A stretch of 64,000 nucleotides of DNA from Rhytidiadelphus loreus (Eukaryota > Streptophyta > Bryopsida > Hypnales > Hylocomiaceae), in assembly GCA_947034895.1 (NCBI GenBank), contig OX344762.1:18766760-18830759 (forward strand), read 5' to 3'. A program made the translations under genes and the position numbers. Numbering within the stretch: the first letter of the stretch is position 1; every line of letters begins with the position of its first letter. The notes under the pieces are model-generated. The model ran no database searches. It saw nothing but the letters and a program-made list of their open reading frames with translations, and had not been told where the DNA came from. Of this stretch, positions 27,001 to 39,540 are shown piece after piece.

Positions 27001-27426
27001 GACGTCGGTTTCAGTGATGACGACAACATCCAACAGAACAAGGTGACTACAAGCAGTGCATACAACACGTGCAAATTCAACGGCAATTGAGGACATTCAC
27101 CTCTCGATTTCGGCTATGGCGGTCGACTGCTCCCTGCGTGACTGAGGGCGCTCTTCGTCTGATGACGAGCGCTCGTCCACAGCCAATGCCTTCCGCTTCC
27201 TTGCCCGTGGCATGGATGAAGAAGCATGGACCTTGCCCTTCGATGGGACACTGCTCATTGGGCGCTTGTCATGTAATTTTGTACTGCGCACCTCACCGAC
27301 AAGGCGCATCTTCGCCTCGTTCGGGGCTTGCTGGAAGTCATCATCTCCATCACTGTTTTCTTGAAGACGTGGTTGCAAACCTGGAAGCACCGTTCGCTTC
27401 GTTGTTGTAGCACGGCGGGGTCCCAT
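24021..27426 (-). CDS. TNPA / Transposase_24-like protein of the CACTA element
   Basis: Six exons, all with GT/AG borders and compatible phases: 27426-27101, 26505-26228, 26015-25735, 25537-24875, 24415-24248 and 24062-24021 (TGA). Total 1758 nt, 585 residues, no internal stop. Exon 1 is basic with an Arg/Ser/Asp-rich end. Exon 2 is acidic (DSIEESDDEIDHTSEDDG) then VDVGGKGIRKPIMVDDIG. Exon 3 (EWRLIGPCTKISDQWLAPLI, EQWNVLCTKRKTEESKQLSE) resembles the plant Transposase_24 (Ptta/En/Spm) domain. Exon 4 has a coiled-coil-like start and an acidic tail; exons 5-6 are Lys/Thr-rich. In En/Spm, TNPA binds subterminal repeats and brings the ends together; that role is transferred by family and position. 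A further upstream exon ending near 27470 is possible (acceptor TTGGCAG). Divergent from TNP2. Confidence 0.8.
26690..26960. repeat. 66-bp imperfect tandem repeat in an intron of the TNPA-like gene
   Basis: The segment (G)ACATCANNAGAAACA recurs at about 26737, 26803 and 26869, period 66, with GTCCA and TTGAC motifs at fixed places between. Both strands stay open because of the 3n period, but it lies between exons 1 and 2 of the minus-strand gene and I treat it as intronic. Confidence 0.7.
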
Positions 27427-28404
27427 TTCTGACGGCTGCGATGTCCACTTCACAAAATTCGGACGGCTGCCAACCTGCCAACAGTTCACACATTTAAGCT
27501 CACAACGACATGCATGACAATGTTACTTCGGCAATTCCATTGACTGTGACTACTGCACTGTGCATCACTGCAAGCTGTCAGAGTTTGGGCATACGCATTA
27601 GCATGCCTCTCAAACATTGCAACTGCATTCTTGAAGGTAAGAAGACTCCAAATGCAAGTGACAGTTCAACATAACTGTGGCAGACTTGTGCTTCACATAT
27701 ACCACGTTCACTAGCACCTGAAAACCACAACTATGCGCGACTTGTACATTGTAGCACCTTCAGAATTGCTCAATGAAGACAGATGACAGAAGTTATTTCA
27801 GAACGCATGTAGCAGTACATCTTATCCTGTGAAGGGTTGACGGCATGCATGCTTATCAATGACCCACGTCATCCAAAGTTTTCTGTAACTGGAAGAGCAG
27901 AATTAAAGAACATTGCACGGTACTATAGACTACGTAGCACTACTGCTGGGAGTACCAATTTGTGCTTCACAGAGGGACAAATAGTGGTACCGTAGTGCAC
28001 AATGATACCCAAGGAAAATTCACGGCATAACCTTCGCTACAAGACAACAACGTGTACAGGAAATGGCGCTCACTCTCAATTACTGTAGCACGTGGACGTC
28101 GTGTACACTGGGCAATGGACTTGCTCCCAAAACACTGCAATACAAAATGGTGTTGTTGGAGACATGGTGGACAAATGCTGTATATAGCAACACATGTCGT
28201 GAAAAACCCTACAATTTCCACGTGCCTATGACCGCTAGGCCTATGAGCGTGCATGCCTCATTAGAACGGGCTATGGCGTAGTAAAACAATTTAATGGTTT
28301 GTACGCCACTGCATGGCTCTATGAATCCGTGCAGTGAATGCTTTCCACTCAGTATTGCAAAGTGACAATTTAATTCAAAGCAACAGATGCGCAAGAAATG
28401 CGTT

Positions 28405-28925
28405 TTAGGGTTTCAAGGGACTACATCCCCTAGACATTTGTTTGACGGCGCGCGGAATCGTCATACTAAACGTTGTGGAATCTCCGGTAATCGGGACTGC
28501 AGCTTGTTGTGGAGAATGTGAACTCCGCACAACAAGAGTAGTGTCTGGCATGGTAGCTGCATTGGAAGCGAAGACTGCAATCTGCTGCACGAAGTTGTCG
28601 AACACGCGGACTGCTGCCTCCGTGACGTGCAATTCCGGCGACCTAGTCTTCGGTAATTCTCGCTCGAACCTACAAAGTGTATGGTCAAGATGTATCACTG
28701 AATTCACAGCCATATCGAACAACTGATTGCCGTAAACGGATAATTAGGTGTCTGAAAGTGTTGTTGCGTTGTGGGCAAGAAGAAGCGCAAGCTTGTTCTG
28801 CAGAGGACTGTGTGGAATACTACACACGTGGAATGTGTAGGACTTACGAGATTGTCGACGATGACATTGTGCAGGATGTTTAAAGTGATGTTTGTCAGGA
28901 CGTCGCTGATAACGTCCCCTTGTTG
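28405..28925 (-). CDS. Unrecognised CACTA-borne protein, C-terminal two exons
   Basis: Exon about 28925-28848 (GDVISDVLTNITLNILHNVI, donor CTC|GTAAGT) joins in phase 0 to exon 28722-28405 after acceptor CAATCAG. Together at least 130 residues, helix-like and without internal stops, ending SPLKP and TAA. I do not recognise the family. A stop lies upstream in this frame near 28938, so a 5' exon is missing from this model; an AG near 28925 could be its acceptor. It lies between the TNPA-like gene (same strand) and TNP2, so it is probably an accessory element protein. Confidence 0.4.
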
Positions 28926-29423
28926 ACGCAAATGTCATTTCATCAGTTCAAAACGGTTCCGACGCGCCTATGTGGCCGCCTCGAGTTGCTCAGTTGGCAT
29001 AGGTAAATCGGATAATATTCAATGATTCGTCCAAGCATACTTCATTGGCAGTTCCTTGAAACTGTATGTAGCCACGCACACAGATTAAGCACACGGTGCA
29101 CAGGTTCACTGCAGAAGAACTTGGCAGTGCATGCAACATTGTGCACAAATTAAAATATCATGCGACGATTGCTTTTCATTTTATTAGAATGTCACGTCTG
29201 TTCGGTAACCTTTTCTCGGAAACAACGATGTGGACGCCAGAGGGATGTCAGTCCCTCTGCATTTTCGAATGCGTCCACAAGGATATCAAACATGACGTCT
29301 TCCTCTTTTCTCGGACGTTGAATTTAACAACTGTAACCATGCTAAAACGTAGGTGGAAGCGTGCATGCATTTGTCCACGGCACACTGGAGCAAATGCTGA
29401 CCTACGCACTTTTTTTGCAAGAT

Positions 29424-29744
29424 ATGTCAATGGGAGCACAGGTGGTAGACATAGAGGAGGTGTCGGACGACAATTGCATGGAAGACATAGATGAGAGACT
29501 TGCCATATATCTACAGGCCTTAGTTTTCCACTACACTACGCACATGTATTACTGTGAACGTGGTATTGTAGGTGGTAAGGATTTCATGCCTAGCACCATG
29601 GACGATATGTACAGCCAAAACATGTATTGCATATCTTGGTTCTATAACGGGTGCTATCCCTTCGACCAGTGGGAGGAAGACTATGAGAATTGGTTGTATG
29701 AACAAGTGTGTCTGGCAATGGCGGAAGGACAGTACAGTGTATGA
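29424..29744 (+). CDS. Unrecognised acidic small protein in the CACTA element
   Basis: Open frame of 106 residues from ATG at 29424, rich in Asp, Glu, Tyr, Cys and Met (for example MYSQNMYCISWFYNGCYPF, DQWEEDYENWLYEQ), composition unlike chance translation. It ends in TGA at 29742-29744. Oriented with TNP2. It could be a single-exon accessory gene or an exon; no family recognised. Confidence 0.35.
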   Translation: MSMGAQVVDIEEVSDDNCMEDIDERLAIYLQALVFHYTTHMYYCERGIVGGKDFMPSTMDDMYSQNMYCISWFYNGCYPFDQWEEDYENWLYEQVCLAMAEGQYSV

Positions 29745-29829
29745 CTGCATGCACTTCAGACGCGCTTGCATGAAGAAAAAATTGTATAGTGCACATATGC
29801 CAAATTTGTGGAACGTGCAGTGAATGTGA

Positions 29830-31017
29830 TGTGGTGCTTCAATGGAGGCTCTTCACCTATACTCAGAATGTCAATGACAAGTGAAATGTGTAGTTAGCGG
29901 ACGTCTGGAAAAGCTTCACTGTCGCGTTGTCCATGTCTATAGACATGAGCAGCAATGGCATTGGATGACCTGAACTCCATCTTCTTGAGGACCATCTCTC
30001 ACAGTATTTTGAACGTGGAAGTGTTTCAGTATGAAGAAGTTGCATAATACGTCATAGTAGTGGCATTTCCAAATCTGTTATGGGAAAGTTTTCCTCACAA
30101 TATAGCATCTTATCATTGAACAGAACAACGTCAGATGCAAAGGAAGGCAACACTTCTACACTTGCTTCTGTCATTACGTAATTGGCAGAGTTTCTGTAAG
30201 TAAGTAATTTGAAGCCTTGTGGCATGCCATGTTTGTGAAGCCCATAATCTTCTATGTACGATGGCTGCTGCAGCAAACATCGCTGATTGCAAAGGAGCAT
30301 ACTCATATCGTGTGACAACACATGCCTTCTACAAATGGTGCGTTTGCTTACTTTCTGATATGCAACCATCATGTAATTAGGCATGTGCATACAAGTCAGT
30401 AGACAACATGTATTGCTTCGTCAAAACGGTAGTGAAGGATAGGTCTATCCTTTTTCGTGTAGCACACTTTCTGCAGACTCGCAGTGAGCATGTAGTGCAA
30501 GGAACGACACGGTATTCTTGCAGTAGAACGTTCTTGCCTTGACGTTCATTACTCTGAATATGTATTCACAGTGTGGGAACACGGTTGGCGCATCTTCTGC
30601 ATGTTGGGGACATGTGCTGAACATTATATCGCACAGAGTGCCATTTCTGCCATCGTGCCAATGTGTCGCAGTACACGTTGTTCTGCTTGGACGACATGCC
30701 TATAGTAGAGTCCTCCTATTTTTTATATACAGGCACGAAAGCACAGACTTGGAACATAGAAATACTTTTATTGAAAAGGAATGATCGGAAGCTCGATATG
30801 TACAGCTATACGACCTTTATCATGTGACTTGTAAGTTTATAAGCATGAACAAGACGATGAGCAGGACCTTGAATGTATGTAGCGAGCGTAGTGTTTCTAC
30901 GCATAAGTACTCAGACACATGATTTCACCCTTTCGGGGGGAGAATTCATGTTTACGACCAGCATATGGTACGAGTGAATACCTGTGAACAATATACATTC
31001 TCAAATGATATCATGAA
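29830..31017. other. Non-coding spacer within CACTA
   Basis: Nothing recognised. This stretch should hold the promoter of the downstream TNP2 gene or a bidirectional control region. Confidence 0.4.
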
Positions 31018-31238
31018 CTCTTTAATGGCAGAATCCTCTTTCGAGTTTCGACACATTTTTGCTTACATGTTTGTATAGTAATTGCATTTACCAAAATTTC
31101 ATGGACTTGGGCTAAAATTGAAGAAGCTGCTTTTCTCAAGACTTAAGTGCTACATTCGATGAATGAGAAGGTAGTTCAATGAATCAGCGCTTGCTTGTCC
31201 TCCGTTAATTGTCCACAATATAGACGTCCGATCGCTTA
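31018..31238 (+). repeat. Dispersed ~205-bp repeat, copy B (inside CACTA)
   Basis: Alignable with 6598-6803: TTTAATGGCAGAATCC, ACATTTTTGCTTACAT, AAGACTTAAGTGCTACATT, GTCCACAATATAGACGTCC, ending near CTTAAGG. Presence inside the CACTA means the family was mobile, or the CACTA captured it. Confidence 0.65.
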
Positions 31239-31835
31239 AGGATGAACAGCAGATACACATGACAGAAAAACTTTTAGAAAATACTAAGCACGTTTTCCAT
31301 TACATGAAGTTGAACTTCATGAGAGAAACCATAATCACAGCATTATAGAAGTCACGTCTTCATAGAAGACCATTCTTTAGAAGAAACTTGTATTGGACTA
31401 ACAAAAAATATTATTGACGTCAGCCTATTCTTCTGATGCACGCCACCTGCAGGTATAGAAGCGTCGCATATGGTACATGTGGAGTACATTCCTGTAGTTG
31501 TCAAATGCATAGAAAACATTGTTTGTGCATATAAAGAGCTATACATGGCCATGTCGACGCCACGGTTTGTGGCTGCAGCAGCCCAAGCTCTTGAGCGTTT
31601 CAATTGCTGAACATGTTTTCACAGCAGTGGCATACGTCAACTGCCTTCAACCAATGTGTGGACATTATGTCTACATATATGCATGTCAGCATTTTTCAGG
31701 GCATGGATGTTGACAAGCATTTGAACAGTGTACCATTGTGCAGTAGTAAGTGCTGTATTTGTACCTGCAGTCCGCTTGCGTTCAACACCAATGACAACAA
31801 GCAAGGCAATACATGTTAGAGGAAGTTCAATCAAG

Positions 31836-34800
31836 ATGCCTGAATTTCGTAATCGTCCTACTAGAGTGCGCATCGCTAACGACGGTCGCACATTGCGACA
31901 CATCCCAGCAGGTGACCTGATTTTGCAGACAGAGTTGCGAGTGGCAACTGAACAAAATGTGCATGCGTTTCTATGCCCCTGCCAGGACTGTCATGGGGGT
32001 TTACGAAAAAGCATTGCAATGATTCGCAAACATCATGCTGCAGTCGGGCGTGATCCATTTCTAACAAAGTCTATGATTGGTGGAGACCCGCCTGAGGGAT
32101 ACCCTGCTCGGGGCATTTGGGTTGAAGATGTAGCATATGATGACGACGTTGTGGAGCACGACGAAGACTTCGATGTGGAAAGCGCTGATGTAGTTGACGA
32201 TGTGGTCGATATTGATCCAGGAGATGCGTCAGTTGATGCTGAGTCATTGCTGGATGAGTACCACGACGTACAAAGGCAAGTTATGGAGGCGCTCGATCGA
32301 GGAGATGCTCTACATAGGGAGACGCTGCCAGGGGACAATGTGCCAGGGGACAATTTGCAGGACAATGACGACATGGAGACGGATGGCTTGGACGGGCTAG
32401 AGGATTTATATGAACAGGCAACAACTCCATTGTATGCAGGCGCGAAGACAAGTGTTGTTTCAGCAATTGTTGTGATAATGAACATGTGCCTAGTGTTCCG
32501 TGTCAGCAACAAATTCCAAAATGAGTTGCTGCATTACTTGTCGGAAGACCTGTTGCCCATAGGAAACAAGCTTCCTGGTAGTCATTATGCAGCACGCAAG
32601 ACGATTCGACAATTGGGTTTAAACTACCATAATATACATGCATGCTGTAATGGATGTGTCCTATACGACGGTGAGCACGCGGCATTGGAGAATTGTCCAC
32701 AATGTCAGCAATCGCGGTGGTTGGAAGGAAGCTCAACAATTCCAGCGAAGGTGATTCGTCACTTTCCACTCATACCTCGTTTGAAGCGCATGTGGCGATC
32801 AGTTGAAATAGCGAGTATGTTGACAGGGTACACGAAGCACGTCAGCAATGACGGCATCATGAGGTCAGTTGTGGACAGTCCTGCATGGAAGCACATTGAT
32901 CATGATGTTGCATTTGGCAACTTCGGAGCTGAACAGAGAAATATGCGCTTGGCATTAGCATTGGATGGTGTCAACCCATTCAAATTGAGCAATACAAATT
33001 GGTCAACGTGGCCTGTGCTCATTTTGATATACAACTTTGAGCCATGGTTTGTTACGAAGAAGTTCTTCATTTCATTGTGCATTCTGATTTCTGGCAAGCA
33101 TTCTCCGACTTGCAGAAACATTGGGGTTTTCCTACAACCACTGTTGAAAGAGTTGAAGGAACTATGGGATGGGGTACCAGCACTAGATTTCAGTAGAGCA
33201 GAGGATTGTCGACGTTTTCAACTACATGCAGTGCTCATGTGGACCATTTCCGATTTCCCTGCATACGGACTCATAGCTGGCGTATGTTGTAAGGGTTACA
33301 AGGGTTGTGTGTCTTATAGACCTGAAACTGATGCACGAATGGCCAAAACGGGTGATGTTCTACGTAACCGCCGTAGTCGAGGTTCAAAGGTGGTGTATGG
33401 CGGTATGCGTCGGTACTTACCACGACATCACCCTTATCGTCGCAACAAAAGGTTCAATGGCAAAATTGAACATCGTTGTGAACCTCCTATCATGTCAAGC
33501 TTGGATGTGATCAGGTATGCTGCATGGAGGCAATCGTACCTTGACCTAGGTAGAAAGGAGAATGCAAAAGATGATCCCGTACATTGCACAAGCGTGAAAT
33601 TACTACCAGCACTATTTGAACTATCATACTGGCAGGTACAATTTTTGAAAGCGTCGAACAATCTTTTCAAAGGATGCCATGCATTAGTGAAGAACAAGTG
33701 TACAATGAAGTACGTACTATAGCGTACATTGTATATGTAGTTTGTATGGGAATTGTATCTTCAGTAAGTCTTGCTTGCATAAATATGCCCTAAAGAACAA
33801 CATTTGCAGTGTCGAAATGAAAGATGTCCACAATGTCCGAGCAATGTAGTTTAATGTACATGAAAATCAAAATAGTGCACATGCACAACAATGTATAGAA
33901 GAAATTCCAATGAAGGTGATGCATATGCTGTAGTAAGAGGTTAATGCATGCACAACATTACAGTGTACCTAATGCACATGACATGCTCTGTGACACAGCA
34001 TTTGTTGGCCCCACACATTTTGGATGTCATGCACTGCGAGAAGAATTTGTGTGAAAACATTTTGAAGACTATTCTCGGTATGAACGATAGCGTTGGAAGT
34101 CGACAAGATGCGGAGGACTTACAAGTGCGGGAAGAAATTTGGTTGCAACCAGGAAGGCGTCAGCAAGAGGAGTTGTACATGCCGCCCGCACCTTATGTAT
34201 TGAAAGCAGAAGAGCGCAAGGAGTTCGTTCACATAATTTCAAATATACGGACCCCAACGAACTATGTGGACTCAATTCACAAACGTTTGAGAGACGGGAA
34301 GCTGCAATATATGAAAACCCATGACTACCATGTATTGATGCAACAGGTATGGGAATGCCATTTCCATTATATGCTTCCGTACAACGTCATTGCATGAGTT
34401 GTAGTTCATATGCACTACGTGTTGTTGTTCATGTGAAGAATAGAATTAATAGTGATATAGAAGAATATGTGAAAACCAGTTTTACAAACGCAGGTTGACA
34501 CGTACACATGGTACATGACATCCATTGAAGGTAATGACATTCTATGAAATAGAGTACTATAAAATATAGACGAGTGCCTTGTGACACGCTAGAGGAATGG
34601 AGCTTGTACAATCGAAAGGACATTTTCAATAGAATTTATTTGGACACAACAAACGTTCATTGTCCACAATATTGATGTTAATTGTTTGTTTGTATGTGGT
34701 GCACAGATACTTCCAGTGGCTGTTCGAAACGTCTTGGACGACAATGTTCGTTTGGCCATCATAAGAATTTGCAGAGTTTTCCAAAAACTCTGTGAGAAAG

Positions 34801-35261
34801 AGGTACACCAGTCTGAACAGCAGGAGTTGTTGCGGAATGTCGTCATAGCGACGTGCATGCTTGAGAAAGAATTTCCACCAACGTTTATGAACATTATGTC
34901 ACACCTACCTGTGCATCTTGTCCAACAATTATTTGTTTGCGGTCCGGTTCATTGTCGATGGATGTATCCCATTGAGCGATACATGAAGACATTGAAGGAC
35001 CATGTTCGTACATTAGCACATCCTGAGGGAAGCATTGCGGAGGGTTACTGCATGGAGGATGCATTAGGATTCTGTACAGAGTATTTGAAGCAGTACAGAG
35101 GGACTACGCATCGTGTGTGGGACCCCATGGAAGACGCAAACATGAATGATGAGGTCCTGCATTCGAACGAGAGGCGCAAGCGGAAATTAACAGACGACGA
35201 GCGTCAGTTTGCACATGCATTTGTTTTGGACAATGCAACAACATTGGAAGCCCAGCGCTAG
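31836..35261 (+). CDS. TNP2-type transposase of the CACTA element (Transposase_21 plus DUF4218 region)
   Basis: Exons 31836-33635, 33999-34346 and 34707-35261, joined in phase 0 at TGGCAG|GTACAA, ACACAG|CATTTG, CAACAG|GTATGG and CACAG|ATACTT. Exon 1: FLCPCQDCHGG near the N-terminus, an Asp-rich stretch, then the TNP2 core GNKLPGSHYAARKTIRQLGL, IHACCNGCVLYDGEHA, LENCPQCQQSRW, LALALDGVNPF, ISDFPAYG, RRYLPRHHPYRR and FNGK. Exon 2 gives LDVMHCEKNLCENI, exon 3 the DUF4218 segment (FPPTFMNIMSHLPVHLVQQL, VHCRWMYPIERYM). In the superfamily this is the catalytic DDE-type transposase. Earlier in-frame ATGs at 31728 and 31791 are alternatives for the start. The frame ends at TAG, which is read whether or not the strong following donor (TA|GTAAGT) is used. 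Confidence 0.85.
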
Positions 35262-35570
35262 TAAGTGTCTATAGCTCAAGACCCATGTTTTCATGTGCAC
35301 AAACCAATTGCAAGCAAAACAAAAACCATTTTCATTACTTAATTATTTATAAGCTTATGCAAATGTGGTTGGTATTGAATTAAAACATAATGATGAGTGT
35401 AGTATGCCCGATGCTTGTCAAGTTTGAAGTGATTGGTAGAATTATAATTCGAACTTCATAGACTACTTTTAAATATGCAATCATACAAAACATTATAACA
35501 GGCATCTGTATGTTAATCTACATGCATGCTATGCTTGAGGTACTGATGAATTGTTACTGCATGCATTTGC

Positions 35571-36415
35571 AGGGAGTACATTGTAGCAAAGGCAAGCAGA
35601 TGGGCAGAACGGGAAACATTTCGTCAGCATCACGTCGAGGTCGTGCTACGATGGGCGTGAGGTACCCGCCTGAATTGAGGGACTTGCCAAGTTTTGTTGA
35701 TTGGCTGCGTTCGCACATTAAGAACGCCTTGCGCGCAGGTGAACATGTCGATGCTGACATCGTGCAATATGCACAACCACCAGAGAGGTATGCTGTTTCG
35801 CATCGGCACATGCATGCATTTGGAATGCATTTACGAGTCCGAAGTTCCGAACATGCCCTCGTCACAAGAGACTCTTGTGTCGTCGCAACTTTCACACGGC
35901 AACTACGTTGGGGTCTTGTGAATGGAATGCCAATCGAGTGCACAGATGACTACGTCGGTTATATAGAGGAAATATTGGAGTTGGATTATCGAAATCATTG
36001 CACGACAGTGCTCGTTTGTGATTGGGTGAAGGCTCGCCGTGACATTCGTTACCCAACCATTCAGCGGGATTCTTACGGCTTCAGCATGGCCAACTTCAAC
36101 CACATGGATGGCAACGTGCATGCCGATTCCTTTGCGTTTCCCCTACATTGCCAGCAAGTGTTCTTTTCAGATGATCCACATAGACACGGTTGGAAGATTA
36201 TATGTCGGATAGACGTTCGAGGTAGACGTGGAGAAGTGCAATTTGCACAAGCCACTCCGAATGTCATCAATGTAGGCAACGATGACGACTTTGTAGGCCT
36301 CCAACCACGGATGTGCGATGTTGAGCCTACAAAAGAAGCTGCAACTGTAGGCGAGCAATATGTAGGTGTTGTACAAGATACTGGTGTTGAAGACAACCAT
36401 TTTGTGGAGGACTAG
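35571..36415 (+). pseudogene. C-terminal TNP2 / DUF4216-like segment, disconnected from the TNP2 frame
   Basis: After acceptor TTTGCAG at 35570 the phase-consistent frame reads EYIVAKASRWAERETFRQHH, the expected TNP2 tail, but begins with the TAG formed at the junction and ends at TGA near 35660. From there another frame continues to 36415 with SFVDWLRSHI and a DUF4216-like region (DYVGYIEEILELDY, VLVCDWVKARRDI, YGFSMANFNHMDG, HCQQVFFSDDP). So TNP2 and its tail are separated by a stop and a one-base frame change. Alternatively a separate product starts at ATG 35651 (MGVRYPPEL). I think this is incipient decay, but a real split gene is possible. Confidence 0.55.
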
Positions 36416-37521
36416 GCTACAGAATATGACATACAAGTATGCGGCCTTTCTTGTTTTGAAGAACGTATGAATAAAAATATAGTTTTTCAGCATCACACAT
36501 ATAGACATCTTCAAGAACATTGTTGATGAAGTTATACTTTGAAGTAGACATCATTATGCATGCACAGGTGGTACTTACAAAGTTTAAAGCAATGCATATA
36601 TACAATATTGCAACACAATAACACAGGCGAAGCATGAGTCCTCTACATTTTCAGTAGCATGTGGATCAAAGCAAGCACTACGAAAACCACTCCAGTACTA
36701 CCATATGTGCATCTTTGTTTTTGAAATACATATATTTATTTCCTTCAGATTGTATATGTGGATGTCATAACTATGAAAGGTATGAACAAGAATGTTCATA
36801 ACAGAGGCGCACGTTGTCGAACATGACGTTTTCATTGATATTGCCCTATGACAACTACAATGCTGAAATGGTGCTCTGAACTTTTTGACTGCAGTACTTC
36901 GGTAGTTGTCTACATATTTCATGGAATATTCTGGATGGCATTGTCCAAATTCTTCAAAATTGTTCGCATTGTTCAAGGCACAAAAGTTTCTCGTGAAAAC
37001 ATAAACAGAACTTCAAAGAATTATAAGATGGGATACGCATTACAGAAGATGCATTGGCGCTTACCTTTCTAATGTAAGCTTCTTTAATTCTACAAAATGT
37101 AATAGACGAATAAAACATTTTGTTTTCACTTATTACTACTAAATGTACATTGTCCCATACAAAATTTATATTATGTAAAGGGTAGTATAGTTGTAAACCT
37201 ACACATCATAAATCTGAATCAAATGGAAGGAAGTGTATTGTGCGTATACAGAAGAAGTTACTATTCATGAAATAGTATGACCTACGTTTCCAACCCAAGG
37301 GAATAAAAAACAATTGTAATTCCAATGTACCACGTCAATGCATGCATTAGTCACTTGACCACAGAGTTCTTTACAATTAGAATGGTAAGAAGAAGATCAT
37401 TTATGTGACAAGTGAAGAGTTAAAATTCATGTACACAAAGCAATTACTTGTCATGTACCGCTAACTATACAAACATGCTTGATATAGAAGTATTCCGGGA
37501 ATCGTGTAATTCAAATATTTC
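36416..37521. other. Non-coding DNA after TNP2
   Basis: Low-GC spacer; poly(A) signals such as AATAAA (around 36470) suit the TNP2 3' end. No gene seen. Confidence 0.4.
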
Positions 37522-38000
37522 AACCCATAAATGACCATTGTCCCTTAGCTTAGGGGGACAAATGGAATTTCAGGCAGGTACGTATTGGCTGAAATTTTGG
37601 CCTCATTTTTGTGAAGTATTTTTCAAGTTACATAAGTTGATAAGTTTCGTGGGAATATAAATAATTATTTGTTTGGTGGCTACGAACAAAATTTACGTCC
37701 AAAGAAGCTCTAAACAAAGGACGGGAGGCCCCTCCGAAAAAAAAAAAAATCAGAAAAATATATTTCCAATTTCTTGCCCTTGTACATTAAATTTTTTTCT
37801 ACATGGAAATCTTTGATTCATTCCACATGGATTTGTGATGAGAAAGTTATGGACAATATTGTTTTCCGAGCAATTACAGCATTTTCCAAAAAACAACTAC
37901 TTATAGGATTCTTTTTTTAATGCTATTTCTGCAATTCTAAGGAAAAATAAATTTCACATGGTTCACTTCTCTTGCTAGAATAATTTTACCATTGGGATCA
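37522..38000 (+). mobile_element. piggyBac-like element fragment inside CACTA right arm
   Basis: Starts AACCCATAAATGACCATTGT and is collinear with the reverse complement of 50716 downward: shared GACAAA, AATTTCNGGCAGGT, GTGGGAATATAAAT, TTTTTTTCTACATG, TTTGATTCATTCCA and ACTTATAGGATT. The homology covers roughly the first 450 bases; I could not place its right end. Confidence 0.6.
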
Positions 38001-39540
38001 ATGCATTTGAATTCCGTTTAAAAGAAATTAATATTTCTGATTTTCCTTTCATCTTGTACCTATTTGTACACAACAATTTTTTGAAAACTGAATATTATTT
38101 TTTTCTGGATTTTTCTTTCCCTACACTTTCAACTCCAGTATTCACTTTCAACAACCTTGAAATGTACAATCAAATTACGGTTCTAAGTACCAAATATTGG
38201 AAGAGGAAGCCAAGGACGGCAATGCTCCATTCCTAAGGTAGTGTGCTCATGAACCCTCACTTTAAGGGCTGATTCGCCTTCTCCATAGGTTTCCAGGGAC
38301 ACAATGATTTGTAGCTCATTTTCCAGAGAAACGAAAATTGATGCGGAACCCAACACAAGTAGTTTCATATTTTTCCAATCATTTTTGAATTACTTATAAA
38401 TTTTCAAAGATACGGGTCATAGGTACCTATTTGTGACCATAGCTGTCCCGAAATCTGTCCCCTTGTAATTTACAAAGAAATGTGCAGAAATCATAGCCAA
38501 GGATTGGCTCTTACCCAAAAAAAAAAAACTTCTTCTTGAATACATCAACAGAGCAAAGAAGTCCATTCAAGGATCACCTTGCATCCATTCTATAGCTACC
38601 TAGAGGCCGATCTGAAGAAGATGGGCGGATTTATAACCATCTACTTTATAGGTCTAACACTATGGTGGCACCAACAACGGTATTATACAAACGTTCAGCT
38701 TGTAAGTATCAAATTACGGGAAAAACCCATTTCTGCATACATTTCAATAGCAAGCCACTTTTTGAAGTTGTAGAGCAAATGTCAATTACAGTTTTCCACC
38801 GTGTATATTGCAAGATATGAGCATTTCTATTATAAGAACCCCTATTCTATGTCATGCAAAAAAATGGACAACTACACTTCCAAATGTGACATTTGTATGA
38901 TAAGAGGTCCAAAATGGTGCTTACTCTTTCAATTCATTTTCCAAAGCACGTTACCTACATGCTTCAATAATTACAGAGCATTTGGAATTGTACAACATTT
39001 AGGAAGCAATTAGTAAGTAGAAGTAAGTAAAGCATGATTCAAATAATAATATTGTTCAACATTTCATTATGGAATTGAGAAATGCTGATCTACACACTCG
39101 TACTATCGTTAATCAGCATGCTCAGTTTTTTTGTATTTCTTTCTTATTAGAAATTAAGTGAAGTAAAGAACTAGGAATTTCTTTTGGAATACAGATTCTA
39201 TAATGGTGCACAACTGTAAGACCTCATACCTTTCCTTCATAAAATATAAATGTAATGAATAAAATATTTACACATACATATATATAGATCTATAATACCA
39301 ATTAGTAGAGAAGTGTTTATCATACTTATAAATTCAGTTGGTCCAAATGTAAATCATGTTAATAGAACGACATTTTCCCCATGAACAAACAATTTTTTTT
39401 CTCTCCAATTAGTGAAACTTTTCTGTATGATACATACTGAAAAGAGAAATGAGACCAATCAAAGTAATATTTTATGAATACGAATACAGAAGTGCTTTCG
39501 GAAATTGATGAAGTTTTTTTTTAACATATAAGAAATCCAT
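38001..39540. other. AT-rich non-coding right arm of CACTA
   Basis: Homopolymer-rich, no coding evidence. Probably contains further degraded insertions. Confidence 0.4.

Noticed and set aside
26677..27096. Opposing open frames of 139 and 121 codons
   Set aside because: They arise from the 66-bp periodic repeat and lie in an intron of a gene whose flanking exons join in phase.
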